Shown piece by piece: positions 10,243-20,529 of a stretch of DNA of 64,000 bases. The DNA is from Adiantum capillus-veneris (taxonomy: Eukaryota; Streptophyta; Polypodiopsida; Polypodiales; Pteridaceae). The notes beneath the pieces were generated by a model that searched no databases, was not told the origin of the DNA, and saw only the letters and a list, made by a program, of their open reading frames with translations. The DNA lies in contig CM043970.1 of NCBI GenBank assembly GCA_014529385.2, forward strand, positions 48,325,779-48,389,778, in the 5' to 3' direction. The number at the start of each line of letters is the position of its first letter. The stretch's first letter is position 1. A program made the position numbers and the translations under genes.

Positions 10243-10799
10243 TGTAGCGCGGATAATGTGTCGTGCTCTCTACAGTGTGGGTGCCCCTCAGTGCAATGTG
10301 CGCGACAATCTCACTCAACCAATGGAAACTCACTCAAACAGAATGAAACACAGGAACAACGGATAACAACAGAACAATCGAGACTACAGTGGACCAGAAC
10401 ATGTGGACTCGACTATCTCAAAGAACCATGTACAGACTCTGGCGTGGCAGCACACTCAGCTCCAGCCCAGGACTCACAGGTACAAATGGGGGTGTCGATG
10501 CTCAGATGTGCAGGGATGGTGAAGCAGTGCTCTGTGCATAGAGTCGTTGCTCTCGAGAACGATGCTGGACCAAAGGTGAAGAAGATGCTCCCGATGACCC
10601 ACCGCTACTACTCCTATGTACCACCATAAAGACCCACCAACGGCTCATAAATGTCAGCCATGTGGTGACCTGGCCACGAGGTCCACTAGACCACAGTCGG
10701 TACCTGCCACGTGTCACCTCTAGCCCAGAGGGTCCGTCCAGTGTGAACCAGACCAACTGTACTAACTGTCCTGTGAAAGTGACACTGTAGCCTCCTACA
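10243..10799 (-). repeat. Family B copy 1, 5' LTR
   Basis: 557 bp, TGTAGCGCGG to CCTCCTACA. It is the 5' LTR because gag follows on the minus strand. The terminal inverted repeat has decayed by one base relative to the 3' LTR. It is followed by the target duplication catcc (10800-10804), which rejoins the split family A LTR. Confidence 0.92.
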
Positions 10800-10804
10800 C
10801 ATCC

Positions 10805-12183
10805 AACCCTATGTGTCCGTGGACAAGCTACAGCATGACCAGGGTTCAGTCAGTCCAGTCAAGTCTAGATTAGAAGTGATCTGGCATTTTTGTGAGTCTA
10901 TTCGTAGACCGTAAATGCCTAGTCACTTAGTGTAGATGCATATCCTCTGATTGCACACAACATGATCACAGTATTCCCATCAGAATCCATCAGATTCCAT
11001 CAAGGGAATTTTCCAATGATTTTAGCCTATTTTTCCTATTTTTGACATTTTTCACTTATTAATTTAAGTGACTTCCCAACAAAAGTAGGTAGGGCAATTT
11101 TGCTAAGAAAATATATAAGCAAACCCAAGTTAGCACTATTTAGCAGAAGAGGCAGCAGGAGCACCTTGCTCAACAGGCAACTTCTCAGCAGAACCTTGGT
11201 GGATTTCCTCCAAGCAAGATCCCAAGCCTTGGCGTTTTCTCCAAGCAGCAGATTCCTATCCCTAGCGTTTTCAACAGCCTTCATCGCCGGAAAGCCAAGC
11301 CCTTTGGCGTTTTTGCATTAGATTGTCGCCGGAAAGACCATCACATGCCTGGCGTTTTTCACATACCCAGCGTTTTTGAAGATGCAAGGTCAGCTAGCGT
11401 TTCTGGTCAGTAGCAGAACCTCGGAGCAGCGTAGCGTTTTGCATTTTTGCAGAGCAACTGGCGACAGCAACAGAAAGTCAGTCCTAGCGTTTTTGGTTGC
11501 AGATCAGCCCCGGCGTTTTGCAGCTTTACTGGAACGGAACAGCAAGGAACATTAGCGTTTTCAGTTTTCAGCAGTTAGCACCCGCAGATCAAGTCCCGAA
11601 CTTCGCAGATCTCACCTTCCCGCAGTAGTTCCTCGCCGCACGGTCAGTTTCTGCAAGGTTTACAGTTTCAGCCCGGAAAACGCAGATTTCAGCATCTGCG
11701 TTTTCAGCGCGTCGTCGTCGCATCGTCGTCATCGACATCGTCACCGACATAGAGTCAGAATTCAGCAGATAGAAGATTAGCAGATTTCAGCCCATAGAGT
11801 TTTTGGACAATAGTAGAAAGATTGCAGATTTCAGCCCTAGTGTCGTCGTCGTCATCCCCGTCTTCGTCATCGACATAGTCCCAAGTTTCATCAGTCCATT
11901 GCATCATCCTTGTACCACTTTGTGCAATCATAAGTAGACCACTCTCGCCGAAGAGAGTGGGCCTTCGGAGGAGGGTTTTACAACGTCTCTGGTGTCGTAT
12001 CTCTCTCTCTATCTCTCAATCTCATTGAGCACGCACAGTGTCCATTCACTTTGGTTGTGATCATAGGATTCTCTCATTAAGAACGGAAGGCTCTCCCTTC
12101 CATAAGAACAAAAGGAACCTTGAGCACAGTTCGGAGCACTCATCTTGAGCAAAGTGCAAACAATCATTCCGTTGCACCTAACA
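10805..12183 (+). repeat. Main part of the 5' LTR of family A copy 2
   Basis: This continues the LTR begun at 5052-5068. It shows a TATA box (TATATAAG, 11112-11119), about ten AGCGTTTTTG-like motifs between 11230 and 11700, gtcgtcg/catcgtc-rich tracts near 11709-11750 and 11840-11880, and the terminus GCACCTAACA at 12183. It differs from the 3' LTR mainly near the 5' edge, where the 3' LTR has lost about 20 bp. Confidence 0.9.
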
Positions 12184-12200
12184 TTGGTATCAGAGCTTTG
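12184..12200 (+). promoter_or_regulatory. Primer-binding site, initiator-Met type
   Basis: TTGGTATCAGAGC directly follows the LTR end. This is the standard plant retrotransposon site complementary to the 3' end of initiator tRNA-Met. Confidence 0.9.
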
Positions 12201-12528
12201 GCAGTGTTCTGTATCACCCAAGGAAAGAACCACAAGAACCACAATAATTTTTTTTGCTTGTTGAGGTCGCACGAACCCAAGTTCGCTTGGGCGTGTTGAT
12301 TCCTAATCGTGTTTTTTGAAGAGTGACAGGAATCCCAAGAAAAAAGGGCTTGTTTAGCCTCCCCTTGAGTCTCTTTTCACTCATTGAGAGCGGACCGTGT
12401 ACTTAGCGGCCGGCCAATCGACATGAGGTGGGAAAAAGCAACCTTGGTGTGAGCGCAAGGCCGCCAAGGGGTACGCCCGCAGAAAGGAGTAGAACTCGGG
12501 TGAACAGAAGATCCTTCTCAGACACGGT

Positions 12529-12972
12529 TTGCAAGGGAAAGAAAACCTCAAGAGCCTCAAGAACCAAGACCCCCAAGAACCCAAGTTCCTCGTGGACTTA
12601 AGAACCCAAGACCCCCAAAGAACCCAAGTTCCTCGTGAACTTAAGAACCCACGACTTCAGAAGATCATCACTCGAAGCGGAATGGATACTTCGCTTGGAG
12701 GTGATGAGCATGAGAGAGGCGAAGAAGAATTTCCCCCACCAGGAGTTTTTTCTGACCCTTCTCCATCTACGACAAAGATTGCACTAACTCCAATGGAGGA
12801 GTTGGAGCTGATGTTTCTGGAACAGACTTTACAACGCGAAGCAAGAAATGCAGCAAGAATGGCAGAAATGAAACGCAGACATGCAGAAGACAAAGCAGAA
12901 AGAGAAGCAGAAAGAAAGGCAAGACAAGAACAGCGTGACCGACACATGCAAGAGTTCTTGCGACTTCTCTAG
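12529..12972 (+). CDS. Family A ORF, N-terminal part (coiled-coil, gag-like position)
   Basis: 147 codons. Residues 1-45 come from a DNA minisatellite built on aagaacccaagacccccaa and encode repeated Lys-Asn-Pro/Gln-Asp-Pro words. Residues 46-90 contain ITRSGMDTSLGGDEHERG. Residues 91-147 are almost entirely charged (REARNAARMAEMKRR and onward), a likely coiled coil. In copy 1 the frame continues past this point, so the TAG here reflects a small deletion near 12970 in copy 2. Position after the primer site suggests a gag-like role, but I see no capsid or zinc-knuckle motif. Confidence 0.6.
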   Translation: MQGKENLKSLKNQDPQEPKFLVDLRTQDPQRTQVPRELKNPRLQKIITRSGMDTSLGGDEHERGEEEFPPPGVFSDPSPSTTKIALTPMEELELMFLEQTLQREARNAARMAEMKRRHAEDKAEREAERKARQEQRDRHMQEFLRLL

Positions 12973-14168
12973 TGCCGGTACAGATGCAAGAGATTCAGGA
13001 GACGGAGACTCTCTCAATCTCTTCTTGTCCAAAGCATGATACACAGGATTTGCATGATTGTGTGAAGCATGATGATGATTTGATTGATAATGATTTGCAT
13101 GATCATGTGAATGACAATGATGAGCATGATGATTTGGATGCCAATGATTTCCATAATGATTTGGATGACAATGACAAGCATGATGATTTGCATGATCAAG
13201 ATGTGATTTCTCACAAGCATGATGAGTTGCATGAAAAGGATGTGATCGTTCACAAGAAGGATGATGTGTTAGTTGATGCTTTTTCTAGCAAAGCTAACCT
13301 CGTTGTAGATTCGATCAATCATGAAGAACCGATCTTGACTTTTGAGTCGAGGTCCAAAGAACCCCCACAGGATGATTCGATCATTCATGAAGAATCGATC
13401 TTGGCTCTTGAGCCTAGGTCCAAAGAACCCTCACAGGAAGTATTATGTGTTTGCATGATTGATACGCACACATTGTTCGAGTGTTTCATTCGTGATCGTT
13501 TCCTGTATTTTAGTCAACGTCTTTATGTGATCCCTTTTATTAGGCATGACATATTGTATGTTGAGCACGTTTCTCTCATGGATGAGCACGATTGTATGTG
13601 GATTTTTCATGAAAAGCTGAAAAATATGCATGTAAGGAAGTCACATTCCAGGTCTCTTCCTTGGCATGACACAATTTCCGAAAGAGCACATGAAAGTCTG
13701 AGCACCAAGCGTGGGCATTTCCATTGTGTTTTGCCACAGTTGATTGCTCTAGATCATAAGAGAAAGATTCGATCTCATTGTTTGCATGTGTTTGATGAAC
13801 GGGTTGTCACTCCGTCTCTATGTTCATCTACATTGCATACACAGTCTTTAGCGAAGACACGATTTTTTCCATTCACTTTACATGGAATTGGTATGTTCAT
13901 GGTTTTGTGTTGGAAATGGTTTCAGGAATTTTCAGCCATGGAGATTTTTGAAGAAGAAAGAAGCATGACTCTCGACGTAGTTGAAGCATTGAAGGAGCCA
14001 CAGAAGACTTTGTCGCTTTCGGCGCGGCCCAAAGAAGCAAGCGTTGCAGACTTTTATGAAGTTCAAGTACTGCACGATCCACACATCAGACTGGGCCGGC
14101 GAAGAGTCCCTTCCAGGATTCCGGATGCTATTGGCGATCTCCCTCGACGCCATACAGTTCGGTACTAG
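12972..14168 (+). CDS. Family A ORF, C-terminal part with Asp/His-rich repeats
   Basis: 398 codons, no initiator ATG at its very start, so best read as the continuation of the preceding frame. Residues about 25-95 are a low-complexity tract of repeated HDDLHD, DNDEHDD and NDLDDND words. Residues about 110-150 hold two repeats of HEE-IL-FESRSKEP. The C-terminal 250 residues include FIRDRFLYFSQRLYVIPF, LPWHDTISERAHES, FPFTLHGIGMFM and RVPSRIPDAIGDLPRRHT, all conserved in copy 1, so this region was under constraint in the active element. I do not recognise the family. The Asp/His tract is longer here than in copy 1 (near 4140-4340), indicating repeat expansion or contraction. Confidence 0.6.
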   Translation: MPVQMQEIQETETLSISSCPKHDTQDLHDCVKHDDDLIDNDLHDHVNDNDEHDDLDANDFHNDLDDNDKHDDLHDQDVISHKHDELHEKDVIVHKKDDVLVDAFSSKANLVVDSINHEEPILTFESRSKEPPQDDSIIHEESILALEPRSKEPSQEVLCVCMIDTHTLFECFIRDRFLYFSQRLYVIPFIRHDILYVEHVSLMDEHDCMWIFHEKLKNMHVRKSHSRSLPWHDTISERAHESLSTKRGHFHCVLPQLIALDHKRKIRSHCLHVFDERVVTPSLCSSTLHTQSLAKTRFFPFTLHGIGMFMVLCWKWFQEFSAMEIFEEERSMTLDVVEALKEPQKTLSLSARPKEASVADFYEVQVLHDPHIRLGRRRVPSRIPDAIGDLPRRHTVRY

Positions 14169-14180
14169 TACCTCACTTTG

Positions 14181-14192
14181 AAAAGGAGGAGA
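14181..14192 (+). promoter_or_regulatory. Polypurine tract of family A copy 2
   Basis: AAAAGGAGGAGA lies immediately before the 3' LTR start TGTCACG, the position expected for plus-strand priming. Confidence 0.85.
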
Positions 14193-15574
14193 TGTCACGT
14201 GACACATGAAACTACAGCATGACCAAGGTTCAGTCAGTCCAGTCAACAAGTCTAGATTAGAAGTGATCTGGCATTTTTGTCAGTCTATTCGTAGACTGTG
14301 CAGCCGAGTCACTTAGTGTAGATGCATATCCTCTGATTGCACACAGCATGATCACAATATTCTCATCAGAATCCATCAGATTCCATCAAGGGAATTTTCC
14401 AGTGATTTTAGCCTATTTTCTCTATTTTTGACATTTCACTTATTAATTTAAGTTACTTCCCAACAAAAGTAGGTAGGGCAATTTTGCTAAGAAAATATAT
14501 AAGCAAACCCAAGTTAGCACTATTTTCCAGAAGAGGCAGCAGGAGCACCTTGCTCAACAGGCAACTTCTCAGCAGAACCTTGTTGGATTTCCTCCAAGCA
14601 AGATCCCAAGCCTTGGCGTCTTCTCCAAGCAGCAGATCCTATCCCTAGCGTTTTCAACAGCCTTCATCGCCGGAAAGCCAAGCCTCTTGGCGTTTTTGCA
14701 TCAGATTGTCGCCGGAAAGACCATCACATGCCTGGCGTTTTTCACATACCCAGCGTTTTTGAAGATGCAAGGTCAGCTAGCGTTTCTGGTTAGTAGCAAA
14801 ACCTCAGAGCAGCGTAGCGTTTTGCATTTTTGCAGAGCAATAGGCGATAGCAGCAGAAAGTCAGTCCTAGCGTTTTTGGTTGCAGATCAGTCCCGGCGTT
14901 TTGTAGCTTTACCGCGACGGAACAGCAAGGAAGATTAGTGTTTTCAGTTTTCAGCAGTTAGCACCCGCAGATCAAGTCCCGAACCTCGCTGATCTCACCT
15001 TCCCGTAGTAGTTCCTTGCCGCACGGTCAGTTTCCGCAAGGTTTACAGTTTCAGCCCGGAAAACGCAGATTTCAGCATCTGCATTTTCAGCGTGTCATCG
15101 TTACATCGTCCTCATCGACATCGTCACCGACATAGAGTCAGAATTCAGCAGATAGAAGATTAGCAGATTTCAGCCCATAGCGTTTTTGGACAATAGTAGA
15201 AAGATTGCAGATTTCAGCCCTAGTGTCGTCGTCGTCATCCCCGTCGTCATCATCGACATAGTCCCAAGTTGCATCAGTCCATTGCATCATCATTGTACCA
15301 CTTTGTGCAATCATAAGTAGACCACTCTCGCCGACGAGAGTGGGGCCTTCGGAGGAGGGTTTTACAACGTCTCTGGTGTTGTATCTCTTTTCTCTCTCTA
15401 TCTCCAGTCTCATTCACTTGCACCCATAGTGTCCATTCACTTTGGTTGTGATCATAGCATTCTTTCATTAAGAACGGAAGGCTCTCCCTTCCATAAGAAC
15501 AAAAGGAACCTTGAGCACAGTTTGGAGCACTCATCTTGAGCAAAGCGCGAACAATCATTCCGCTGCACCTAACA
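14193..15574 (+). repeat. 3' LTR of family A copy 2
   Basis: 1,382 bp from TGTCACGTGACACATG to CACCTAACA. TATA box TATATAAG at 14497-14504. It contains the same AGCGTTTTTG-like motif series (14640-14940) and gtcgtcgtc tract (15225-15260) as the 5' LTR. Confidence 0.92.
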
Positions 15575-15759
15575 GAAAAGAGACACAAGGGGAGGCTGGA
15601 CAAGCCCTTCTTTCTTGGGATTCCCGTCACTCTTCAAAAACACGATTAGGAATCGACACGCCCAAGCGAACTTGGGTTCGTGCGACCGCAACAAGCAAAA
15701 AAAATTCTTGTGATTCTTTCCTTGAGTGATACAGAACATTGCCAAAGCTCTGATACCAA
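15575..15759 (-). promoter_or_regulatory. Leader and primer-binding site of family A copy 1
   Basis: On the minus strand the LTR edge (15760) is followed by TTGGTATCAGAGCTTTGG (15759-15742), the initiator-Met primer site, then the leader, which matches 12184-12365 of copy 2. The leader is broken at 15575 by copy 2 and resumes at 5051. Confidence 0.88.
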
Positions 15760-16668
15760 TGTTAGGTGCAGCGGAATGATTGTTTGCGCTTTGCTCAAGA
15801 CGAGTGCTCCGAACTGTGCTCAAGGTTCCTTTTGTTCTTATGGAAGGTAGAGCCTTCCGTTCTTAATGAGAGAATGCTATGATCACAAACAAAGTGAATG
15901 GACACTGTGCGTGCAAGTGTATGAGACTGAGAGATAGAGAGAAGAGAGATACGACACCAGAGATGACGTAAAACCCTCCTCCGAAGGCCCCACTCTCGTC
16001 GGCGAGAGTGGTCTACTTATGATTGCACAATCTGATACAAATGGAATGCATGAGACTGATGCAAGTGTAGGCTATGTCGACGATGACGACGGTGATGACG
16101 AAGTCGACCTAAGGGCTGAAATCTGCAATCTTTCTACTGCTGTCCAAAAACGCTATGGGCTGAAATCTGCGACTAGTTCGAAAACGCTGATTTGGGGGGC
16201 TGTTTCTGTGGTTCTTTGTTGCTGAAAATCTGCAGGTTTAGGGCTGAAAACTGAGGTTCTTCAAGGCTGAAGACTGAGGTCTTTACCGGGCTGAATCTGC
16301 TACACTTTAGGTGAAAATTGCCGGTCTTAATTTGCTGCTGAAATCCAAAAATGCCAGGGGATTCGATAATAAAAAACGCTAGCAGTTGTGGTCCTTGCAA
16401 AAACGCTAGGTGTTGGGTACTGTTGGCGATGCAGATCTGATGCAAAAACGCCAGGCTGGGGATGTTGTGCAAAAACGCTAGGTGAGGGAATCTGCTGCTT
16501 GGAGGGGAAAGTCCACCAAGGTTCTTGTGAGAAGTTTCCTGCTGAGCTTGGCTCCTGTTGCCTCTTCTACCATTTTGTGGTAACTTTGATTTGCTTATAT
16601 ATTTTCTTAACAAAATTGCCCTTCCTACTTTTGTTGGAAAGTCACTTAAATTAATAAGTGAAAAATAC
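15760..16668 (-). repeat. 5' LTR of family A copy 1, truncated
   Basis: The minus-strand LTR end TAACA is at 15760, and homology to the other family A LTRs runs to about 16668, where family C sequence begins abruptly (aaaaatac then ccgcagacgg). About 300-400 bp of the LTR start is missing. I did not find the remainder on the far side of the family C block, so a deletion rather than a clean insertion is likely. Confidence 0.8.
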
Positions 16669-17255
16669 CCGCAGACGGGAAGTGGTCAGCACTGGCATTC
16701 GTATAGTAAGAGGATGTCTAGGCTCAGAGCAAGATCATATAGGTCCCCCCTTCGCACTTAGCAAGTTGGTGGATACTAGGAAGTGAACTCAATAAAGCCA
16801 CAAAGTCAAGGTGGGTCTACCAACAGAAAGTATCCGACAGTTGGGCCACATTGCACTTTTGGAAGCGGTCCCAATGAGGATAGATGGTCAGATGACCAGT
16901 GGGAGCCCAACGGAATCATTTCCTAAAATTCAGGGAATTGTTATTTTGGGCCGTGAAATCTGTTCGCATCATTACCTCCGGTATGACTAGGGGAACATTT
17001 TACAACTCTGCCGCGAAGTCAACTGAGCAACCAGTTGGGAGATTTTTAGGCGGCAACCCCGAAACAGGCAAATGCTTGTAAATGCGCCAAGTGGCAGATT
17101 TTCATGAACTTGCCTCTCACAGAAAAGTTGGCGCTGAATTTTAAGCTGAGAGGAGCCTCATTTTGGTTTTTGCCACAGGTTAAGAGCTATGGAGTGCTTC
17201 CTTTCCCTCTATGCACAGTGTGGTGCCAGGAGTGATGCCCTGCATACTACACATT

Positions 17256-17319
<64 letters not shown>

Positions 17320-17372
17320 CATAGGTCACTTTGGCCTTTTGAAGACGTTAATATAACATTTCATTTCATTTC

Positions 17373-17440
<68 letters not shown>

Positions 17441-18080
17441 TACATGCAGTTATGTGATGCCCCACAAGAGGGCTTTTTATTTGACTGATGTACAGTTGTG
17501 TGGGTTGATGCGCGATTACCGAGCAAGAGCCTCTTGCACAGGTATTGGGTTAGCTAGTGGCTAATCCCTCGCAGGTACAGGTGAATTCGGAGAGGTTTCA
17601 CGTGAGAAATCTCGTCCGATTCAAAGGGCAAGTAGCCCTACAGGTGCGGGAGCTTGAGGACTTGGTAGAGATGCGACCGGCACGTGAAACGGAGCCCAAA
17701 ACAGGGAATTACATCCTGCTGTGTATTTTTGCAGGTTTAGGGTTTCGGCCCTAAACGGTCCTAATACCCCCAAGAGGTTCGGGAGCGCGAGGGGACCGTT
17801 GTAGAGGTGATCTGGCGCATTTTTGGGGCAGAAAACAGAGAATTCAGCGTGATGCAGATTCTCCAGGTTTTGCAAAGTGTCCATATGCGTCGGGAAAGTC
17901 ATCTATTGTGTGGGGATACTGACTGTGAAGCGTCCTAGTACAGTTATGTTGCCGAAATCGGGTCAGAACAGGTGTTTCTCAGCCTGGATTATGTGGGGCA
18001 GCCCGTAGGAGATCACAGGTTTTATTCCCTATGTTAAAGAATAAAGAAATATCGAAAGGGGCGCCAATTTTGGGGCCTAC
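16669..18080 (+). repeat. Family C LTR (plus copy), 5' edge missing
   Basis: Sequence from cgcagacgggaag to about gggcgccaattttggggcctaca is present in inverted orientation at 26800-25915 plus 21804-21540. Shared words include gaggatgtctaggctcag, gttgggccacattgca and atgccccacaag. It contains (CT)n runs at 17256-17314 and 17377-17437, with a LINE tail between them. An aataaag signal lies near 18041. Small frames inside (16899-17081, 17557-17754) have no recognisable motif. Confidence 0.7.
17315..17376 (+). mobile_element. Extreme 3' end of a LINE inserted in a CT microsatellite
   Basis: ggtctcataggtcactttgg, a few more bases, then a (CATTT)n-like tail. Almost the same words occur at 43247-43300 and, inverted, at 42250-42300 and 46110-46150. 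The inverted family C LTR copy has no such block at the matching place, only a short CT run, so this is an insertion of a LINE end of about 60 bp. Confidence 0.65.
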
Positions 18081-18405
18081 AGGTTGTCGGCGTCTGCTCG
18101 GAGCATTCTAGCTTTCGAGCTGTGTGTGCGCTTAAGTGTTAATTCGTGTCGCAGGTTTTCCTTCGCACGTTCTCTCTGTGTGTGTTTAAGGTATAGAATT
18201 TCGGGTGAAAGCCAACGCCTACCACCCCATGGGCGAGTTTCATGGTTCCGTTGCCAGGACATCAATCCCTTTTTCCTCAAAGAGTGAGCCTCGGTTGTTT
18301 TGGGTAAAGACACAGAGTGCAAGAACACGGGATTACACTATGGCCGACAGAAGGAAGGGCATTATGGAATAGGGTTCCTCTTCAAAGGACAGACAGGAAA
18401 TCCCT
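18081..18405 (+). promoter_or_regulatory. Family C 5' leader
   Basis: ggttgtcggcgtctgctcgg to the gag start. The first half is present inverted at 21386-21540, confirming that it belongs to the element. I do not recognise a standard primer-binding site. Confidence 0.5.
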
Positions 18406-19560
18406 ATGGTTTTCGAGATTGGCGAGAGCTCACGGCCACGTCAGTTTGTACCTCCTGTTAATGTGAATGTTCCTCCAATAGTACAGGGCTTTATGACTGG
18501 GCAACTTGAGGATGATGCGTTCAGGACTCAGTTAGCTCCCGCGGTGAATGTCTTTTTGCAACTGGTGCAAAATCCAAGGTTTATGAAGTTCTTGCAAGCG
18601 CCACCAGTGCAATAGCAAAATAGGTAACCTACACCGCGTACGGAGCTTGTTGAGACTCAAGCCCAAGTACTTAATGCGACTCAGCAGGAAAGGGAACACT
18701 CGCATGTTGCGGAGTCAGGGGCTCCAAAACAGGTTCCTCCTGTGCTTGAACAGGTGGCTAGAGCGCCTATTCCACAGGTTATGCCAGTTCAGCCCGCCAC
18801 CTTTCAGAGCCCACATGCTGTCTTGAATGGACAGGGAACTAGATACCAGGCAATGCACCCAGTTTTTCCACCACCCACGGTACAACCTGGGTATTTCGGG
18901 GGTGGATTAGTGTTACAAAGTATTTATACGCTTGGAAGTCAGACGTACATGCCAGGAACAGTGTTTGGGGGTATGCAAGTCATGATGCCAAACCCTATGT
19001 ATGGTAGTATCGACATGCAGCAAGGTTTTCAGTGCAACCAGGGCCAGTTTGAGGTGCCACGGGGTCATTTTGGCATGGCTGGTTTTTCTGGACAGCAGCC
19101 AAATATTGCAGCTGTGACGCAAAATGTGAATGGCCAAGATGTGCCGATCATGTCTACTACAGTGCCCATGTTGCAGACCATTCCTTATGACAACTTGGGG
19201 GCACTAGCGAAGTCGAAAGCTTACAAAGAAGGTGGTGCAGCTGTAAAGTTCAGTACTTTCAGTGGCTTTGAGGATAAAGCAAAGGCTCTCACTTTCCCCC
19301 AGCAGTTTGATACAGCTTATGCAGGAGGGAATTTTACAGAGGGCTCGAAAGTCAGGAAAGCTGCCACTTTCTTAAAGGACAATGTGCTCACAGGGTGGAC
19401 GACATTGTTAATGCAAGGACAGGCACCTGCCACTTGGGTTTACTTCAAGCAAATGTTTGCATCTGCTTGGCTGTCAAATGAATTCGAAGCCGACGTCATG
19501 ACATATTGGCACCAGCTTACTTCAGCTTCATGCAAGAGCTTGCAGGAATACAATCGGAGG
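18406..19560 (+). pseudogene. Family C Gag, interrupted by two stops and by a hAT insertion
   Basis: One frame runs from 18406 with stops TAG at 18613 and TAA at 18625, then stays open from 18742. The N-terminal half is Pro/Gln-rich; the gag core follows (AAVKFSTFSGFEDKAKAL, SKVRKAATFLKDNVLTGW, MFASAWLSNEFEADVMTYWHQL, SLQEYNRR). It breaks at about 19560, where hAT sequence begins. It follows a family C LTR and leader and so is probably the gag of the chromodomain element whose pol remains at 27205-29123; that link is inference. Confidence 0.75.
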
Positions 19561-20368
19561 TCTTGCCACTGTCGAATGCATCATGTGACTCCACAAAGTA
19601 CATCTCCCCCCGAGAGTAGGACACCACTCCGTGGATGGACCGCTTGCGGGTGTCGCTCCATCCATCTACAAGGAGAGAGACGCCATTGGTCTCCCACAAA
19701 TCCTTTGTTGCTTGGGCCGCTTGCTCCACGGTAAGCTTCTCTTTGTCAAGGAGGGTGGTGCAAAGACTCTCCGATGAGGTGGCACATAAGAGGGGCCATA
19801 TTCCCCTATATTTGTAACCATGGTTCAAAAGTATGGAGACCTATCCACATAAAATAGAGCATGTTGTGTTAGTATGGAGAGTCGAGAGTCGAGACCCCAT
19901 AATGAAATACAAAATGGGAGATTGCAATGTGCATATGCCATAAGTTACAAGGGAAACTCACCGCGAAGCATGGAAGGCAATGTGGTCGTGGAAGAAGAAT
20001 CGGGCAACTGACCTATCCACCTCTTCCTTCAATTTAGGATTCCAATTTTCGTTGAGGACGCTTTGGCGATGCGCAATGGAAACCCCCGATGTAGATACAT
20101 TTGTCTTGAACGCTTGAGAGGTGGAGTCAAGGTTGGCTTCCCTTTGCTCCCGCGGTGTCGCCGTGGCAGAGGGATCAACGGCAACAAAACGGCCCCTCTT
20201 GGCCGCTTCCACGACCTCATACATCGCGAGCTTCTCAAGAAGCTCCAACCTCTTCGCGAGGGATACTCGAGGGCAAAACTTCACTTGGTGACCAGTTTCA
20301 TGAAGAAGATTGGCTCGCACTTTGTTTGCACCACCCGTTCTCTTGTACGGGCATAGCTTGCATTCCAT
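19561..20368 (-). pseudogene. hAT transposase, BED finger plus partial DUF659 domain
   Basis: Exon 1 (20368-19962) opens with a BED-type finger, CKLCPYKRTGGANKVRANLL, then HETGHQ and a Cys. A charged helical segment follows. A 121-bp GT-AG intron (19961-19841; donor gtgagt, acceptor ggatag) leads to exon 2 (19840-19561), whose GVSLLVDGWSDTRKRSIHGV and FVESHDAFDSG motifs are the start of the DUF659 transposase core. The rest of the core and the C-terminal hAT dimerisation region are missing. The true start could lie upstream of 20368. Non-functional as a transposase. Confidence 0.85.
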
Positions 20369-20529
20369 GGTCTTGCACCGCCACCTTTACCACGCGCGGT
20401 AGAGTCGACTTCATCTCACCACGACCATGTTTGCACGGTGGGCCTCCTTCGAGAAGAGCCTGCTTGAGAAGTGGAGCTAGCTTTAGATGACATGATGGTG
20501 GAGAGAGAGAGTAGAGGAGAGCTTGTGTG

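Larger units (their letters stand above)
5069..10799 (-). mobile_element. Family B copy 1: LTR retroelement carrying gag, protease and a captured ELMO domain
   Basis: LTRs at 5069-5610 and 10243-10799 are direct repeats beginning TGTAGCGCGG and ending GCTACA/CCTACA. They are flanked by a perfect 5-bp duplication, catcc, at 5064-5068 and 10800-10804. All coding sequence is on the minus strand: gag (9878-8916), zinc knuckles (8885-8055), then protease plus ELMO (7976-6513), all in one frame apart from three TAA codons. No reverse transcriptase, RNase H or integrase motif is present in the 4.6 kb interior. The host cargo is therefore fused to gag-pro, where pol would normally follow. Confidence 0.93.
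5052..15574 (+). mobile_element. Family A copy 2, non-autonomous LTR retrotransposon with nested insertion
   Basis: The 5' LTR (5052-5068 plus 10805-12183) and the 3' LTR (14193-15574) are direct repeats starting TGTCACGTGACA and ending CCTAACA. The internal region starts with the initiator-Met primer site TTGGTATCAGAGC at 12184 and ends with the purine tract AAAAGGAGGAGA at 14181. Flanks aaaaa (5047-5051) and gaaaa (15575-15579) are a target-site duplication with one mismatch, inside family A copy 1. Removing the whole element rejoins the leader of copy 1. Family B copy 1 (5069-10799) sits inside its 5' LTR. It carries only gag-like ORFs, so mobility would need pol in trans. Confidence 0.9.

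Noticed and set aside
11230-11700. CRISPR-like regular repeats
   Set aside because: The AGCGTTTTTG motif is short, irregularly spaced and repeated in every LTR; this is a plant retroelement LTR.
12184-12200. tRNA gene
   Set aside because: Only the primer complement of initiator tRNA-Met is present, not a cloverleaf.
17254-17457. Open frame of alternating Leu and Ser
   Set aside because: Produced entirely by two (CT)n microsatellites and a LINE tail.
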